This document shows positions 9,023-17,393 of a stretch of DNA of 64,000 bases, in pieces (the first letter of the stretch is position 1; each line of letters begins with the position of its first letter). The notes under the pieces are model-generated. The model was given only the letters and a program-made list of their open reading frames with translations, searched no databases and was not told the DNA's origin. Origin of the DNA: Alistipes sp. Its GTDB lineage: Bacteria; Bacteroidota; Bacteroidia; Bacteroidales; Rikenellaceae. The position numbers and the translations under genes are program-made. The stretch covers positions 124,001 through 188,000 of the forward strand of contig JAGBEH010000001.1 of NCBI GenBank assembly GCA_017937125.1. Direction: 5' to 3'.

Positions 9023-9883
9023 ATGAAACAAAAAGGATTAGGACGCGGTTTGGATGCCATCTTCGGCAACGACGTCATAGATATAAAGGCGAAGCCTATG
9101 TCGGCTATGGCGGAAATAGCCATTGCGGATATCATACCCAATCCGACGCAGCCGCGTCGCGAATTCGACGAGGAGGCGTTGGCGGAACTTGCCGATTCCA
9201 TACGCACGCTCGGCGTCATACAGCCCGTGACGGTCAAGAATAACGGTGACGGCAAGTATATAATAATCAGCGGAGAACGCCGCTGGAGGGCGTCGCAGGC
9301 CGCAGGGCTCGAAACGCTGCCGGCATATATCCGCGAGGTGGACGATGCCGATCTGCACGCTATGGCGTTGGTCGAGAACGTGCAACGTCAGGATCTGAAT
9401 GCCATAGAGGTGGCGCTGGGGTTGCAGCGGCTGATCGACGAGTGCGGACTGACGCAGGACGCGTTGTCTGAGAAGGTCGGTATGAAGCGTTCCACCGTAT
9501 CCAACTATATGCGCCTGCTGAAGTTGCCTGCCGAGGTGCAGCTCGCCCTCAAGGAGGGTGTCATCTCGATGGGCCACGCCAAGGCTATCGCGGGTGCGGA
9601 GGCTGCCAAACAGCTGTCGCTGTTGAGGAAGTGCATCAAAAAGGACTTCTCGGTGCGCCAGATCGAGGAGGCTGTGCGCGGTCTCGCCGATAAGGTCGCG
9701 AAGGCGGCGGTTGAGGACGAGGAGTATCCCGAAACATATTCGCGTCTGGTCGAGCAGCTCGAAAAGGTCTTTTCGGAGGACATCAGCATCAAGCGCGGCA
9801 GAAACGGCGGCGGCAAGATCGTCATCGGATTCGCTGATGATAACGATATAGAGAAGTTTATCGAACGTTTCAAAAAGATATAA
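9023..9883 (+). CDS. parB: Chromosome-partitioning protein ParB (Spo0J)
   Basis: A 286-residue ParB. The N-terminal tag KGLGRGLDAIF is the usual ParA-interaction segment. The CTPase/sulfiredoxin-like domain carries GERRWRASQAAGL and ENVQRQDLN. A helix-turn-helix parS-binding domain (about 130-190) and a C-terminal dimerisation segment follow. ParB loads on parS sites and recruits SMC. The ATG at 9023 is preferred over an upstream in-frame GTG-type start because the conserved N-terminal tag begins there. I saw no canonical parS site in the parts of the window I examined. The DUF5683 gene starts 7 bases after the stop. Confidence 0.96.
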   Translation: MKQKGLGRGLDAIFGNDVIDIKAKPMSAMAEIAIADIIPNPTQPRREFDEEALAELADSIRTLGVIQPVTVKNNGDGKYIIISGERRWRASQAAGLETLPAYIREVDDADLHAMALVENVQRQDLNAIEVALGLQRLIDECGLTQDALSEKVGMKRSTVSNYMRLLKLPAEVQLALKEGVISMGHAKAIAGAEAAKQLSLLRKCIKKDFSVRQIEEAVRGLADKVAKAAVEDEEYPETYSRLVEQLEKVFSEDISIKRGRNGGGKIVIGFADDNDIEKFIERFKKI

Positions 9884-9890
9884 CGTAGGA

Positions 9891-11240
9891 ATGAGGTTGG
9901 CCGTAAGAGTCGGTTTGGCCGTTATGGCTGCTATGGTGACACTGCTGCCCGTGTCGGCGCAGCGTTATCGCGGCGACAGGCGTGTGGTTAAGGGCGGATT
10001 GATGCAGAAGGTCGATTCGCTGGCGGATGCCGCATCCGACAGACGCTCTTCGGCCGTGTCGGACATTGCGGTCGGGCAGCTGTCCGACAGTGCCAAAATG
10101 CGATTGAGGGATTCGCTTGCCTCCGTCCTGCCCGACAGTCTCGCGGCTCCGCATTTCGATTCTCTGGTTACCGTTCTTGCGGCGGCACGCTCGGCGGCCG
10201 CGGATACTCTCGCAACAACCCTTCCCGACAGCCTTGCGGCCGTTATGCGGGATTCGCTCGACGTACGGCATTCCGATTCCGTTTATGCGGATTTGCCCGA
10301 CAGCCTGCGGAGTATGATGACGGATTCGCTCTCGGCGGCGCGCCTCGACTCGTTGTCTGCGGCGGTGCCCGACACTCTTGCCGCCGGCAGGAAGAAAAAG
10401 GAGCGCAAACCTTTCCTTAGCGACTCAATGTCGTTGTCGAAAGTCTGCTGGGTGTCGGCCGTCCTGCCTGGTTACGGCCAGATATACAACAAGCAGTATT
10501 GGAAATTACCGATTCTGTACACGACCTTGGGAACGTCTATGGGAATGTTCATCTATGAGAACGGACGCTACAAACCGCTGAAACGGCAATTCGATGCTAT
10601 GACCAACGAAGGTCTGTCGCGCACTCCCGCCTTGAACCGTTTGCAGACCAATATGATTCGCAGCAATACGCGCAGAGAGCTTTATCTGGGCGCTATGGTA
10701 GTCTCGTACCTCTATTTTATCGGCGATGCGGCGATGTGCTATTCGACCAACGAGGTGTCGAGCGTGAAAAGGGCTACTACGCTTGCTGTGATATGCCCGA
10801 GTGCGGGACAGATATACAACAAAAGCTACTGGCGCGTACCTATCGTGCTGGGCGGTTTCGCCACGACGATATATTGCATCGACTGGAACAACCGCGGCTA
10901 CCAGCGTTTCAAGAAGGCATATCGGCTGCGTGCCGATTACGATAAGAATCCCGACAACTATCCCGGCGGATCGACGGATGAGTTCGGCGGCCGTTATTCG
11001 GCTACATTCCTGAAGAATCTGCGCGACAGCTATCGGCGAAATCGCGACCTGTGCATCCTGCTGACGGCGGGACTGTATGTCTTGCAGATAGTCGATGCCC
11101 ACGTGGATGCGCATCTGCGCGACTACGACATATCGGATGACTTGTCGCTGAACGTAACGCCTATGGTGGATTATGCCTATTCGCCTGCCGTGGGCAAGGT
11201 ACGGCCGACATTCGGAATGAATGTCAGCATTAATTTCTGA
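9891..11240 (+). CDS. DUF5683-domain envelope protein with Asp-Ser-Leu repeats
   Basis: A 449-residue exported protein. A signal peptide (about 1-24) is followed by a low-complexity region (about 40-165) built from repeated PDSL/DSL units spaced 8-15 residues apart. The C-terminal DUF5683 region (about 175-320) has two copies of a glycine-rich hydrophobic motif, LPGYGQIYNKQYWKLPI and CPSAGQIYNKSYWRVPI, each followed by hydrophobic helices. The paired motif suggests an internally duplicated membrane domain. DUF5683 is conserved next to parAB in Bacteroidota; its function is unknown. It is flanked by 7 and 2 bases by parB and mltD, so it is co-transcribed. A role linking chromosome segregation with the envelope is speculation. 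Confidence 0.85.
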   Translation: MRLAVRVGLAVMAAMVTLLPVSAQRYRGDRRVVKGGLMQKVDSLADAASDRRSSAVSDIAVGQLSDSAKMRLRDSLASVLPDSLAAPHFDSLVTVLAAARSAAADTLATTLPDSLAAVMRDSLDVRHSDSVYADLPDSLRSMMTDSLSAARLDSLSAAVPDTLAAGRKKKERKPFLSDSMSLSKVCWVSAVLPGYGQIYNKQYWKLPILYTTLGTSMGMFIYENGRYKPLKRQFDAMTNEGLSRTPALNRLQTNMIRSNTRRELYLGAMVVSYLYFIGDAAMCYSTNEVSSVKRATTLAVICPSAGQIYNKSYWRVPIVLGGFATTIYCIDWNNRGYQRFKKAYRLRADYDKNPDNYPGGSTDEFGGRYSATFLKNLRDSYRRNRDLCILLTAGLYVLQIVDAHVDAHLRDYDISDDLSLNVTPMVDYAYSPAVGKVRPTFGMNVSINF

Positions 11241-11242
11241 CA

Positions 11243-12682
11243 ATGAGAAAAATATATATTGTTACAATGCTCCTCGCGGCAGCAGTCTCGTGCGCGCAGG
11301 AGGTTGGGGCCGAGACGTTGTTCGGCCGCAAACGCAAACATACCACGGCTCTCGACGCCGTGAAACCCGTGCCTGCGGCACCCCCTGCGGAGGAAGCGGC
11401 CGCATCGGAAACTGCGGGACAGGCCCTTAAGGATACGTTGAAGCCCTCCGAACCGCAAGAGGGCGGGGCGGCCGTCGAGAAAAAATCCTTGCCGCATTAC
11501 GATACGGCATTGAAACACGAGCTTACGCCGTCGGAGATGGATTCGCTGGCGGCATTGTGGAACGCCGAGCGCAACAATGCGGCATTCGACCGTTTCTTCG
11601 ATAATTTCATATCGTTCGATATGTTGGAGGGCAGCGTGTCGTCTACGCCCGACTCGGTGTACGTGGAGCGTCTGAGGGCTTTGGCTTCGCCCGTGCAGTT
11701 GCCCTACAATCCTATTGTCAAGAACTATATTGCGAGATACACCGACAGCCGTTGGGGGACGATGAACCGCATATTGTCGTTGTCGAAATATTATTTCCCC
11801 ATTATCGAAGAGGAGTTGCTGCGTGCGGGGCTGCCCGTCGAGCTGCGCGCCCTGCCGATCATAGAATCGGCGCTGTTGCCGCAGGCCGTATCGGTACGCG
11901 GGGCTGCGGGTTTGTGGCAGTTTATGCCCTACACGGGCAAGAGCTATGGGTTGGAGGTCAATTCGCTGGTGGACGAACGTTGCGATGCCGTGCTGTCCAC
12001 GCGTGCGGCCTGCCGCTTCCTGCGCGATCTGTACGATATTTATAATGACTGGACACTCGCCATAGCCGCATACAACTGCGGACCGGGCAATGTCAATAAG
12101 GCTCTTGCACGGGCAGGCCGCGACTGCAAAACATTCTGGGACATATATTATTACCTGCCGTCCGAGACTCGCGGATACGTTCCCGCATTTATCGGAGCGT
12201 CGTATGCCTATGCCTATCACCGTCTGCACAATATGGATGTCGAACCTTCGCCGCTGCCCGTCGCTACGGATACCATAACCGTACGGCGCATAATGCACTT
12301 GGGGCAGGTAGCCGAGACGCTCGACATTCCGATGGATCTGTTGCGCAGGCTCAACCCGCAGTACAAGCTGGATATTATTCCCGCAACCACCCGCAGCTAT
12401 TCGCTGGTTCTGCCGTTGCAGTTCGTATCGAAGTATGTGGAGCGCGAATCGGATATTTTCAGCAAGGATTCTGCCTATCTGAAAGAGTATATAAATCCTG
12501 CGAATATCGACCGCAAGCGTCTCGAACGCCCGGGATTCACCTACACGGTCAAGAGCGGCGATACGTTGAGCGGAATTGCATATAAGTACCACGTATCGGT
12601 AAAGGAGATAATGAAGTGGAACCATCTGCGCAGCACTAAACTCCGCGTCGGCCAGAAACTCCGCATCGAAAGGGCGAGGTAG
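11243..12682 (+). CDS. mltD: MltD-like lytic transglycosylase with LysM domain
   Basis: A 479-residue lipoprotein-type murein hydrolase. The N-terminal signal ends in AAVSC (Cys17). A Pro/Ala/Glu-rich linker (about 40-85) precedes the SLT catalytic domain (about 155-330), where LPIIESAL carries the catalytic Glu208 and GAAGLWQFMPYTG and AAYNCGPGNV are the family motifs. A LysM domain closes the protein (about 436-479, TYTVKSGDTLSGIAYKY). It cleaves peptidoglycan between MurNAc and GlcNAc to form 1,6-anhydro ends. It is the last gene of the parAB operon. A perfect palindromic terminator follows. Confidence 0.94.
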   Translation: MRKIYIVTMLLAAAVSCAQEVGAETLFGRKRKHTTALDAVKPVPAAPPAEEAAASETAGQALKDTLKPSEPQEGGAAVEKKSLPHYDTALKHELTPSEMDSLAALWNAERNNAAFDRFFDNFISFDMLEGSVSSTPDSVYVERLRALASPVQLPYNPIVKNYIARYTDSRWGTMNRILSLSKYYFPIIEEELLRAGLPVELRALPIIESALLPQAVSVRGAAGLWQFMPYTGKSYGLEVNSLVDERCDAVLSTRAACRFLRDLYDIYNDWTLAIAAYNCGPGNVNKALARAGRDCKTFWDIYYYLPSETRGYVPAFIGASYAYAYHRLHNMDVEPSPLPVATDTITVRRIMHLGQVAETLDIPMDLLRRLNPQYKLDIIPATTRSYSLVLPLQFVSKYVERESDIFSKDSAYLKEYINPANIDRKRLERPGFTYTVKSGDTLSGIAYKYHVSVKEIMKWNHLRSTKLRVGQKLRIERAR

Positions 12683-12714
12683 AACCGAAGCGGTCGTGTT
12701 GCGACCGATCGGTT

Positions 12715-12754
12715 ATCGAAAAAGGGTTCATCGTACGATGAACCCTTTTTCGAT
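12715..12754. terminator. Perfect 40-base palindromic bidirectional terminator
   Basis: The two 20-base halves are exact reverse complements, with A-run and T-run at the outer edges. It can stop both mltD (plus) and the LRR lipoprotein gene (minus), which converge here. Confidence 0.9.
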
Positions 12755-12770
12755 GGCGTGTTGTTCGGTT

Positions 12771-14867
12771 TTAGAATGCGTATCCCGTTATCGTTTCGGT
12801 ATATGCGTTCCAAAAATCCGCTGCCTTATATGCGTCGGCCGACTTTGCGGGAACGTATATTTTTGCCGCCGGTGCGATACCTGTGAATGCGGAATAGCCC
12901 AATGTCGGCGGGGTCGTCGGTTTGCAGTAAACCGTTTCGAGGTTGCTGCAATTATAGAATGCGTTTGTACCTATTCCCGTTACGCCGGACGGAATGACGA
13001 CTGTTGTCAGGCTGCTGCATCCGTGAAAAGCATCGCCCTTGATTTCCGTTACGCTGTCGGGTATGGCAATGTTTTTCAATGCATAGCAATTGCAGAACAA
13101 ATAGTCCGGAACGGTGGTTATGCCTTCGGGAATGTTCGCGGTTTCCAGTGCGGAGCAACCGTAAAATACTTGCGAGCCGATATAAGTAACGCTTTCGGGG
13201 ATACGAATGCTTTTCAGGCTGCTGCATCCGGTGAAAGTTCCGGCCTGTACGGACTGTATGCCTTCGGGAATATTCACTGTCGTCAGTCCAGTGCAATATT
13301 TGAATACATAACCTTCGATAGTCGTTACGTTATCGGGAATACGGACGGACTTGAGACTGCTGCAACCGTAAAATGCACTGTCTTTGATAGTCGTTGCACC
13401 GTTCGGAATTTCGATAGCCGTCAATGCCGTACAATCGCCGAATACGCCTTGTTCGATAACGGTTACCCCATGAGGAATATTTATCTCCGTTAAGCGGTTG
13501 CAGGCTTTGAATGCGTTTTTGCCGATGGACGTAACATTTTCGGGAATGTAAACCGATGTCAGGCCCGTACAGTTATGAAATGCGAAATCGCCGATCGAAA
13601 TCAATGTCGGCGGGAAGACGACGTATGCCAGATCGGAACATTTTTCGAAAGTGTATTCTTCGATCGATGTTACGCCGTCGGGAATGGCGATTACGTGCAG
13701 TTTCGAACACCCCCCAAAAGCGAAACGGCCTATCGATTTCAAGTTGCGCGGAATTCGTATGTTGGTAAGGTGTCCGCAGCTCAAAAACGCTCGCTCGTCT
13801 ATCGTTTCGATCTCGTCGGGCAACAAAATGGTCGTCAGTTTGCTGCTCCCTCCGAATGCCGATGTACCGATAGCGGTTACCGTCCCGTCGAACTCGATGA
13901 TGCCGAGTCCGTTTTCGTAAGTGTTGGATACGATGGATGCCCCGAAACCGTCCGATGCATACGGCTCGACCGTTTGTCCGTCGGACGATGTGTAGTAGAT
14001 CTCGTTGGGTGCGGGCTTAAGGGGTGCGGTGTCGAATTCGGACATCGGAACTATATGATTGCGTTCGACCGTCAGCGTTTTGTCCGTGCATTTTGTCATA
14101 CGTGCGCCGAGACAGTCGTCTATGGTCACGGTTATGCCCTTGTCGAATGTCTGCGGCAGGACGGCGATGTAGAAATCCGTCGGTGTTTCGGATAATCGGA
14201 CGCCTTCACCGCAATCGAGAGTGACTGTTCTCGATTGTGTATATGTACTGCTGCTGCCTATGCTGCTCTTCAGAGTCGAATGATTTATGCGGATATTGCC
14301 CGCCAACAGCTCGTCGTTATTACCCTTGAGGGTGATGTTGTCGATTTCTTCGGTGCCGGTGAGGGATATTTTTATCCAGCCGAGAACATTTTTGAATTGC
14401 AGTATCTCATCGTCTCCCGCAGCGACCATAATATGTGTCGTATCTTCCGAATGGCTCTGTACGGCAGGTATTGCGGTTTCGATGCAGGTCGTGTACGGGG
14501 GATCGTAGTAGTATGCGTATTTGCACGCGGGGTCGTAAGGATATACGGCGATGATTTCGTCGATCGGATCGCCTGTTTCGCCGCTTACTTTCGATAATGT
14601 ACCTTCGGTATCGCCCGTTTTGCCGTCGAACTGCCAGCATTCGTTGGCTCTCGATTTGTTGAATACCGAGACCATATCGCCTTCGGTCCAGACGGTATGG
14701 CCGCCGTCGAGTTGAACCCGCGAATTTTCGCCGTCGATTGCGGCATACAGTTTCTCCGACGGAACGGTTGCGTCGGTCGGTCTATTTTCCGCAGGATTTT
14801 CGGTGCAGGCCGCCGATATCGTTGCGACGGCTGCGAGGAGTAAAATCTTCTTCATACGTTTTACCAT
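12771..14867 (-). CDS. BspA-type leucine-rich-repeat surface lipoprotein with fimbrillin-like N-domain
   Basis: A 698-residue lipoprotein with lipobox ISAAC (Cys21). Residues about 30-275 form a fimbrillin-like domain (VWTEGDMVSVF, AVYPYD, FKNVLGWIKIS, VRLSETPTDFYIAVLP), clearly related to the lipoprotein at 48377-50590. From about 310 to 660 there are roughly 14 LRR_5/BspA repeats of 23 residues (for example ALKNIAIPDSVTEIKGDAF). BspA proteins are surface adhesins binding host matrix (family knowledge). The ATG at 14867 overlaps the stop of the upstream microprotein gene (ATGGTAA), suggesting translational coupling; Met5 at 14855 is an alternative start. The leader contains a C10/G10 tract, so expression may vary between cells. 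Confidence 0.88.
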   Translation of the reverse strand: MVKRMKKILLLAAVATISAACTENPAENRPTDATVPSEKLYAAIDGENSRVQLDGGHTVWTEGDMVSVFNKSRANECWQFDGKTGDTEGTLSKVSGETGDPIDEIIAVYPYDPACKYAYYYDPPYTTCIETAIPAVQSHSEDTTHIMVAAGDDEILQFKNVLGWIKISLTGTEEIDNITLKGNNDELLAGNIRINHSTLKSSIGSSSTYTQSRTVTLDCGEGVRLSETPTDFYIAVLPQTFDKGITVTIDDCLGARMTKCTDKTLTVERNHIVPMSEFDTAPLKPAPNEIYYTSSDGQTVEPYASDGFGASIVSNTYENGLGIIEFDGTVTAIGTSAFGGSSKLTTILLPDEIETIDERAFLSCGHLTNIRIPRNLKSIGRFAFGGCSKLHVIAIPDGVTSIEEYTFEKCSDLAYVVFPPTLISIGDFAFHNCTGLTSVYIPENVTSIGKNAFKACNRLTEINIPHGVTVIEQGVFGDCTALTAIEIPNGATTIKDSAFYGCSSLKSVRIPDNVTTIEGYVFKYCTGLTTVNIPEGIQSVQAGTFTGCSSLKSIRIPESVTYIGSQVFYGCSALETANIPEGITTVPDYLFCNCYALKNIAIPDSVTEIKGDAFHGCSSLTTVVIPSGVTGIGTNAFYNCSNLETVYCKPTTPPTLGYSAFTGIAPAAKIYVPAKSADAYKAADFWNAYTETITGYAF

Positions 14868-14983
14868 TCCTGTTCAGGGTCTACGACCGGATTTTCGAGG
14901 CTCGCCGCGCAACCTCGTTCCAACGAAAGTTCGATTACCCGTACCTGCGGCGCGAGGTAGGGGTAAGAAAAACGTGTTTTCAT
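14861..14983 (-). CDS. Microprotein (copy A) upstream of the LRR lipoprotein
   Basis: A 40-residue frame opening at an ATG whose product starts MKTRFSYPY. It contains the core APQVRVIELSLERGCAAS, aligned without gaps to the cores of two other small frames at 48210-48356 and 63790-63918, and ends acidic with Trp (DPEQEW). No signal peptide or membrane segment is seen, so a cytosolic product is likely. Its stop codon overlaps the start of the LRR lipoprotein. The frame remains open upstream to ATG 15148 across the homopolymer, so a 95-residue form with an N-terminal extension is possible. The function is unknown. Confidence rests on the three-copy conservation and matching context. Confidence 0.65.
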   Translation of the reverse strand: MKTRFSYPYLAPQVRVIELSLERGCAASLENPVVDPEQEW

Positions 14984-15090
14984 AATGTGTAATGATTTAG
15001 CGGCCTTGAATGTGTTGTCGATCAAGGCGTTTTCGAATAAGAAAATGAATTCGGTATGGTTTATCCGACGAGATGCGGGGACGTTGAAAT

Positions 15091-15100
15091 CCCCCCCCCC
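15091..15100. repeat. Homopolymer C10 (G10 on the transcribed strand)
   Basis: Ten consecutive C in the leader of the microprotein/LRR lipoprotein transcript, between its promoter element and the 14983 start codon. Such a run is very unlikely by chance and is prone to slipped-strand mispairing. Confidence 0.9.
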
Positions 15101-15157
15101 GATGAATTTCAGGGAGTTAGTGATGCGCGGATGTTGCAATACGTTCATAATCAGGTG

Positions 15158-15165
15158 CAAATATA
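15158..15165 (-). promoter_or_regulatory. -7 element TATATTTG of the microprotein A / LRR lipoprotein operon
   Basis: An exact TAnnTTTG match on the minus strand, giving a leader of about 170 bases before ATG 14983. The region 14984-15264 holds this element, the G10 tract and the divergent mnmE promoter, and nothing else I can recognise. Confidence 0.6.
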
Positions 15166-15221
15166 AAGAGTTTTTGCAAATAGGCGAAATAAATTCGTAA
15201 AATTCTCCGCAGGCGGCGAAG

Positions 15222-15250
15222 TTGCTATTGGTAATAAATGACTACCTTTG
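15222..15250 (+). promoter_or_regulatory. Promoter of mnmE
   Basis: TTG at 15222-15224, an 18-base spacer and TACCTTTG at 15243-15250. Because transcription would begin near 15256, the in-frame ATG at 15238 cannot be the start; ATG 15265 is used. Confidence 0.7.
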
Positions 15251-15264
15251 CAAAAATTTCAGGG

Positions 15265-16593
15265 ATGATCGGACACGATATAATAGCGGCGCCCGCGACT
15301 GCCGCAGGCGGGGCGATAGCCGTAATACGCGTAAGCGGCGACGGGGCTGTGGAGTGCTGCGACCGAATTTTTCGCGGAGGATGCAAACTTTCGGAGGCCG
15401 CTCCTTATACGGTACATTACGGTACGATCGTGGACGGCGAACGCATTGTGGACGATGTTTTGGCGACGGTTTTTCGCGCCCCGCATTCCTATACGGGCGA
15501 GGACGGGGTGGAATTGTCGGTTCACGGCTCGCAATATATTGTTTCGGAGGTGTTGGCATTGCTGCTGCGCAACGGTGCGCGTATGGCGGCGGCGGGGGAG
15601 TTTTCGGCGCGTGCGTTTCTGGCGGGCAAGATGGACTTGTCGCAGGCTGAGGCTGTGGCCGATATGATTGCGGCCGATTCGCGGGCCGCACATGCATTGG
15701 CATCGACGCAGATGCGCGGCGGATATTCGGCGAAATTGGGCGATTTGCGCGAGCGGCTGCTGAAAATAGCGTCGCTGTTGGAACTGGAACTCGATTTTTC
15801 GGAAGAGGATGTAGAGTTCGCCGACCGCGAGGAGTTGCGGCGGACGATGACCGAGACGGCGGCGGAGATCGAATGTCTGGCGGCTTCGTTTTCTCTCGGT
15901 AATGCCATAAAGGAGGGGGTTGCCGTTGCGATTGTCGGTGCTCCGAATGCAGGTAAAAGTACGCTGCTCAACAGACTGTTGGGGGAGAACCGCGCTATGG
16001 TGTCGGAGATCGCCGGAACGACGCGCGACACGATAGAGGAGCGGATGAATATCGACGGTGTGGTGTTCCGTTTTATCGATACTGCGGGATTGCGCGATAC
16101 GGCCGACCGTTTGGAGGCGTTGGGTATCGAGCGTACGCGACGGGCGATAGAGCGGGCGAAAATAGTCATCCAGCTTGTCGAGCCCGATGCGGAATACGAA
16201 CCGCTGAAGGTGGCTGCGGAGCAACGGTTGGTCCTGGCGATAAACAAGATAGATATTCGGCGGCCTGCGATTGTACCCGACGGCGCTGTGCTGATTTCAG
16301 CGCAGACGGGCGAGGGCATCGACTCTCTTTCGGCAGCCGTACGGGCGGCAGTGGATACGAGCGAACTTTATGCCGGTTCGGTCGTCGTCTCGTCTGCCCG
16401 CCACCGCGAAGCGCTCGAAGCGGCCGCTGCCGCCTTGTCGCGGGCTGCGGCTGCGCTCGACGACGGATTGCCGTCCGACTTGCTGAGCGAGGATATACGC
16501 GAAGTTCTCCACCATTTGGGTACGATTACAGGCGAAATCACTACCGACGAAATCCTCGGCAACATATTCTCGAAGTTCTGCATCGGGAAATAA
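15265..16593 (+). CDS. mnmE: tRNA uridine-5-carboxymethylaminomethyl modification GTPase MnmE
   Basis: A 442-residue MnmE (TrmE). The N-terminal folate-binding domain starts DIIAAPATAAGGAIAVIRVSG. The inserted G domain has G1 GAPNAGKST, G3 DTAG and G4 NKID. The protein ends FSKFCIGK with the conserved catalytic-loop Cys of the CIGK motif. With MnmG it installs the cmnm5 group on U34 of certain tRNAs. The start at ATG 15265 places the conserved N-terminus at residue 4-5 and fits the promoter position. A K+ channel gene begins 13 bases after the stop and may be co-transcribed, although the functions are unrelated. Confidence 0.96.
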   Translation: MIGHDIIAAPATAAGGAIAVIRVSGDGAVECCDRIFRGGCKLSEAAPYTVHYGTIVDGERIVDDVLATVFRAPHSYTGEDGVELSVHGSQYIVSEVLALLLRNGARMAAAGEFSARAFLAGKMDLSQAEAVADMIAADSRAAHALASTQMRGGYSAKLGDLRERLLKIASLLELELDFSEEDVEFADREELRRTMTETAAEIECLAASFSLGNAIKEGVAVAIVGAPNAGKSTLLNRLLGENRAMVSEIAGTTRDTIEERMNIDGVVFRFIDTAGLRDTADRLEALGIERTRRAIERAKIVIQLVEPDAEYEPLKVAAEQRLVLAINKIDIRRPAIVPDGAVLISAQTGEGIDSLSAAVRAAVDTSELYAGSVVVSSARHREALEAAAAALSRAAAALDDGLPSDLLSEDIREVLHHLGTITGEITTDEILGNIFSKFCIGK

Positions 16594-16606
16594 TGACCAT
16601 TGTATT

Positions 16607-17371
16607 ATGTTGAAAAGCAGGATATACGAGATTATCGACAGGGACAGCGGCAATGACATCGCGAGCCGTATTTACGATGTGTGGATGCTGGCTTGTATAA
16701 TCGTCAGTATTTTGCCGCTGATGTTCGTGCAATCGTATCCCGTCTTCAGGATTACTGAGGCCGTCACGGTAACGGCATTCATAATAGACTATGTCGCGCG
16801 GTGGTACACCTCGCCGATACTGTTGAACAAGGGGCGGCTGTCGTATTTGATTTATCCGTTTACGCCTATGGCCGTCATCGACCTGTTGTCCGTCCTGCCC
16901 GGATTGAATCTGATCAACGGTACGTTCAAATTGCTGCGGCTGACCCGACTGTTGAGAATAGTCCGCATATTTAAGATATTCCGTTATTCCGACAGGATTG
17001 AAATGTTCATACGGGTCTTGTATAAAGAGCGCAGGGTCCTCCTGTCGGTATTGATGCTGGCTCTGTTCTATATATTTCTGACGGCCTTGGTGATGTTCAA
17101 TGCGGAGCCGCATACCGATCCGACGACGGGCGAGGAGACATTCAACTCCTTTTTCGATGCTCTGTATTGGGCGACCGTTACCCTGACTACCGTCGGCTAC
17201 GGCGATTTATGCCCAGTAACCGACATCGGCCGCATCGTATCTATGGTCTCTTCGTTGTTCGGTGTGGCGATCATCGCCTTGCCGTCGGGAGTGATTACTG
17301 CCAGCTATCTCGAAGAGTTGAGAGAATTGCGGGAGAAGAAAGACGGGCGGACTAAAGACGAAAGAATGTAA
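16607..17371 (+). CDS. Six-transmembrane voltage-gated-type K+ channel
   Basis: A 254-residue ion transporter of the VIC superfamily. Hydrophobic segments S1-S6 are visible. S4 (about 108-126, KLLRLTRLLRIVRIFKIFR) has basic residues every third position, a voltage-sensor pattern. The pore loop contains the selectivity filter TTVGYGD (194-200). S6 is followed by a short charged tail rather than an RCK domain. It probably conducts K+ across the inner membrane. It begins 13 bases after mnmE and converges on the YiiX-like gene with only 22 bases between the stops and no obvious terminator. Confidence 0.9.
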   Translation: MLKSRIYEIIDRDSGNDIASRIYDVWMLACIIVSILPLMFVQSYPVFRITEAVTVTAFIIDYVARWYTSPILLNKGRLSYLIYPFTPMAVIDLLSVLPGLNLINGTFKLLRLTRLLRIVRIFKIFRYSDRIEMFIRVLYKERRVLLSVLMLALFYIFLTALVMFNAEPHTDPTTGEETFNSFFDALYWATVTLTTVGYGDLCPVTDIGRIVSMVSSLFGVAIIALPSGVITASYLEELRELREKKDGRTKDERM

Positions 17372-17393
17372 GGCGGGTGAACCGTAGCGATAA

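Noticed and set aside
12950-13900. Regularly spaced similar segments resembling a CRISPR array
   Set aside because: The periodicity (about 69 bases) comes from 23-residue LRR_5 repeats in an open reading frame; the units are diverged and have no constant repeat.
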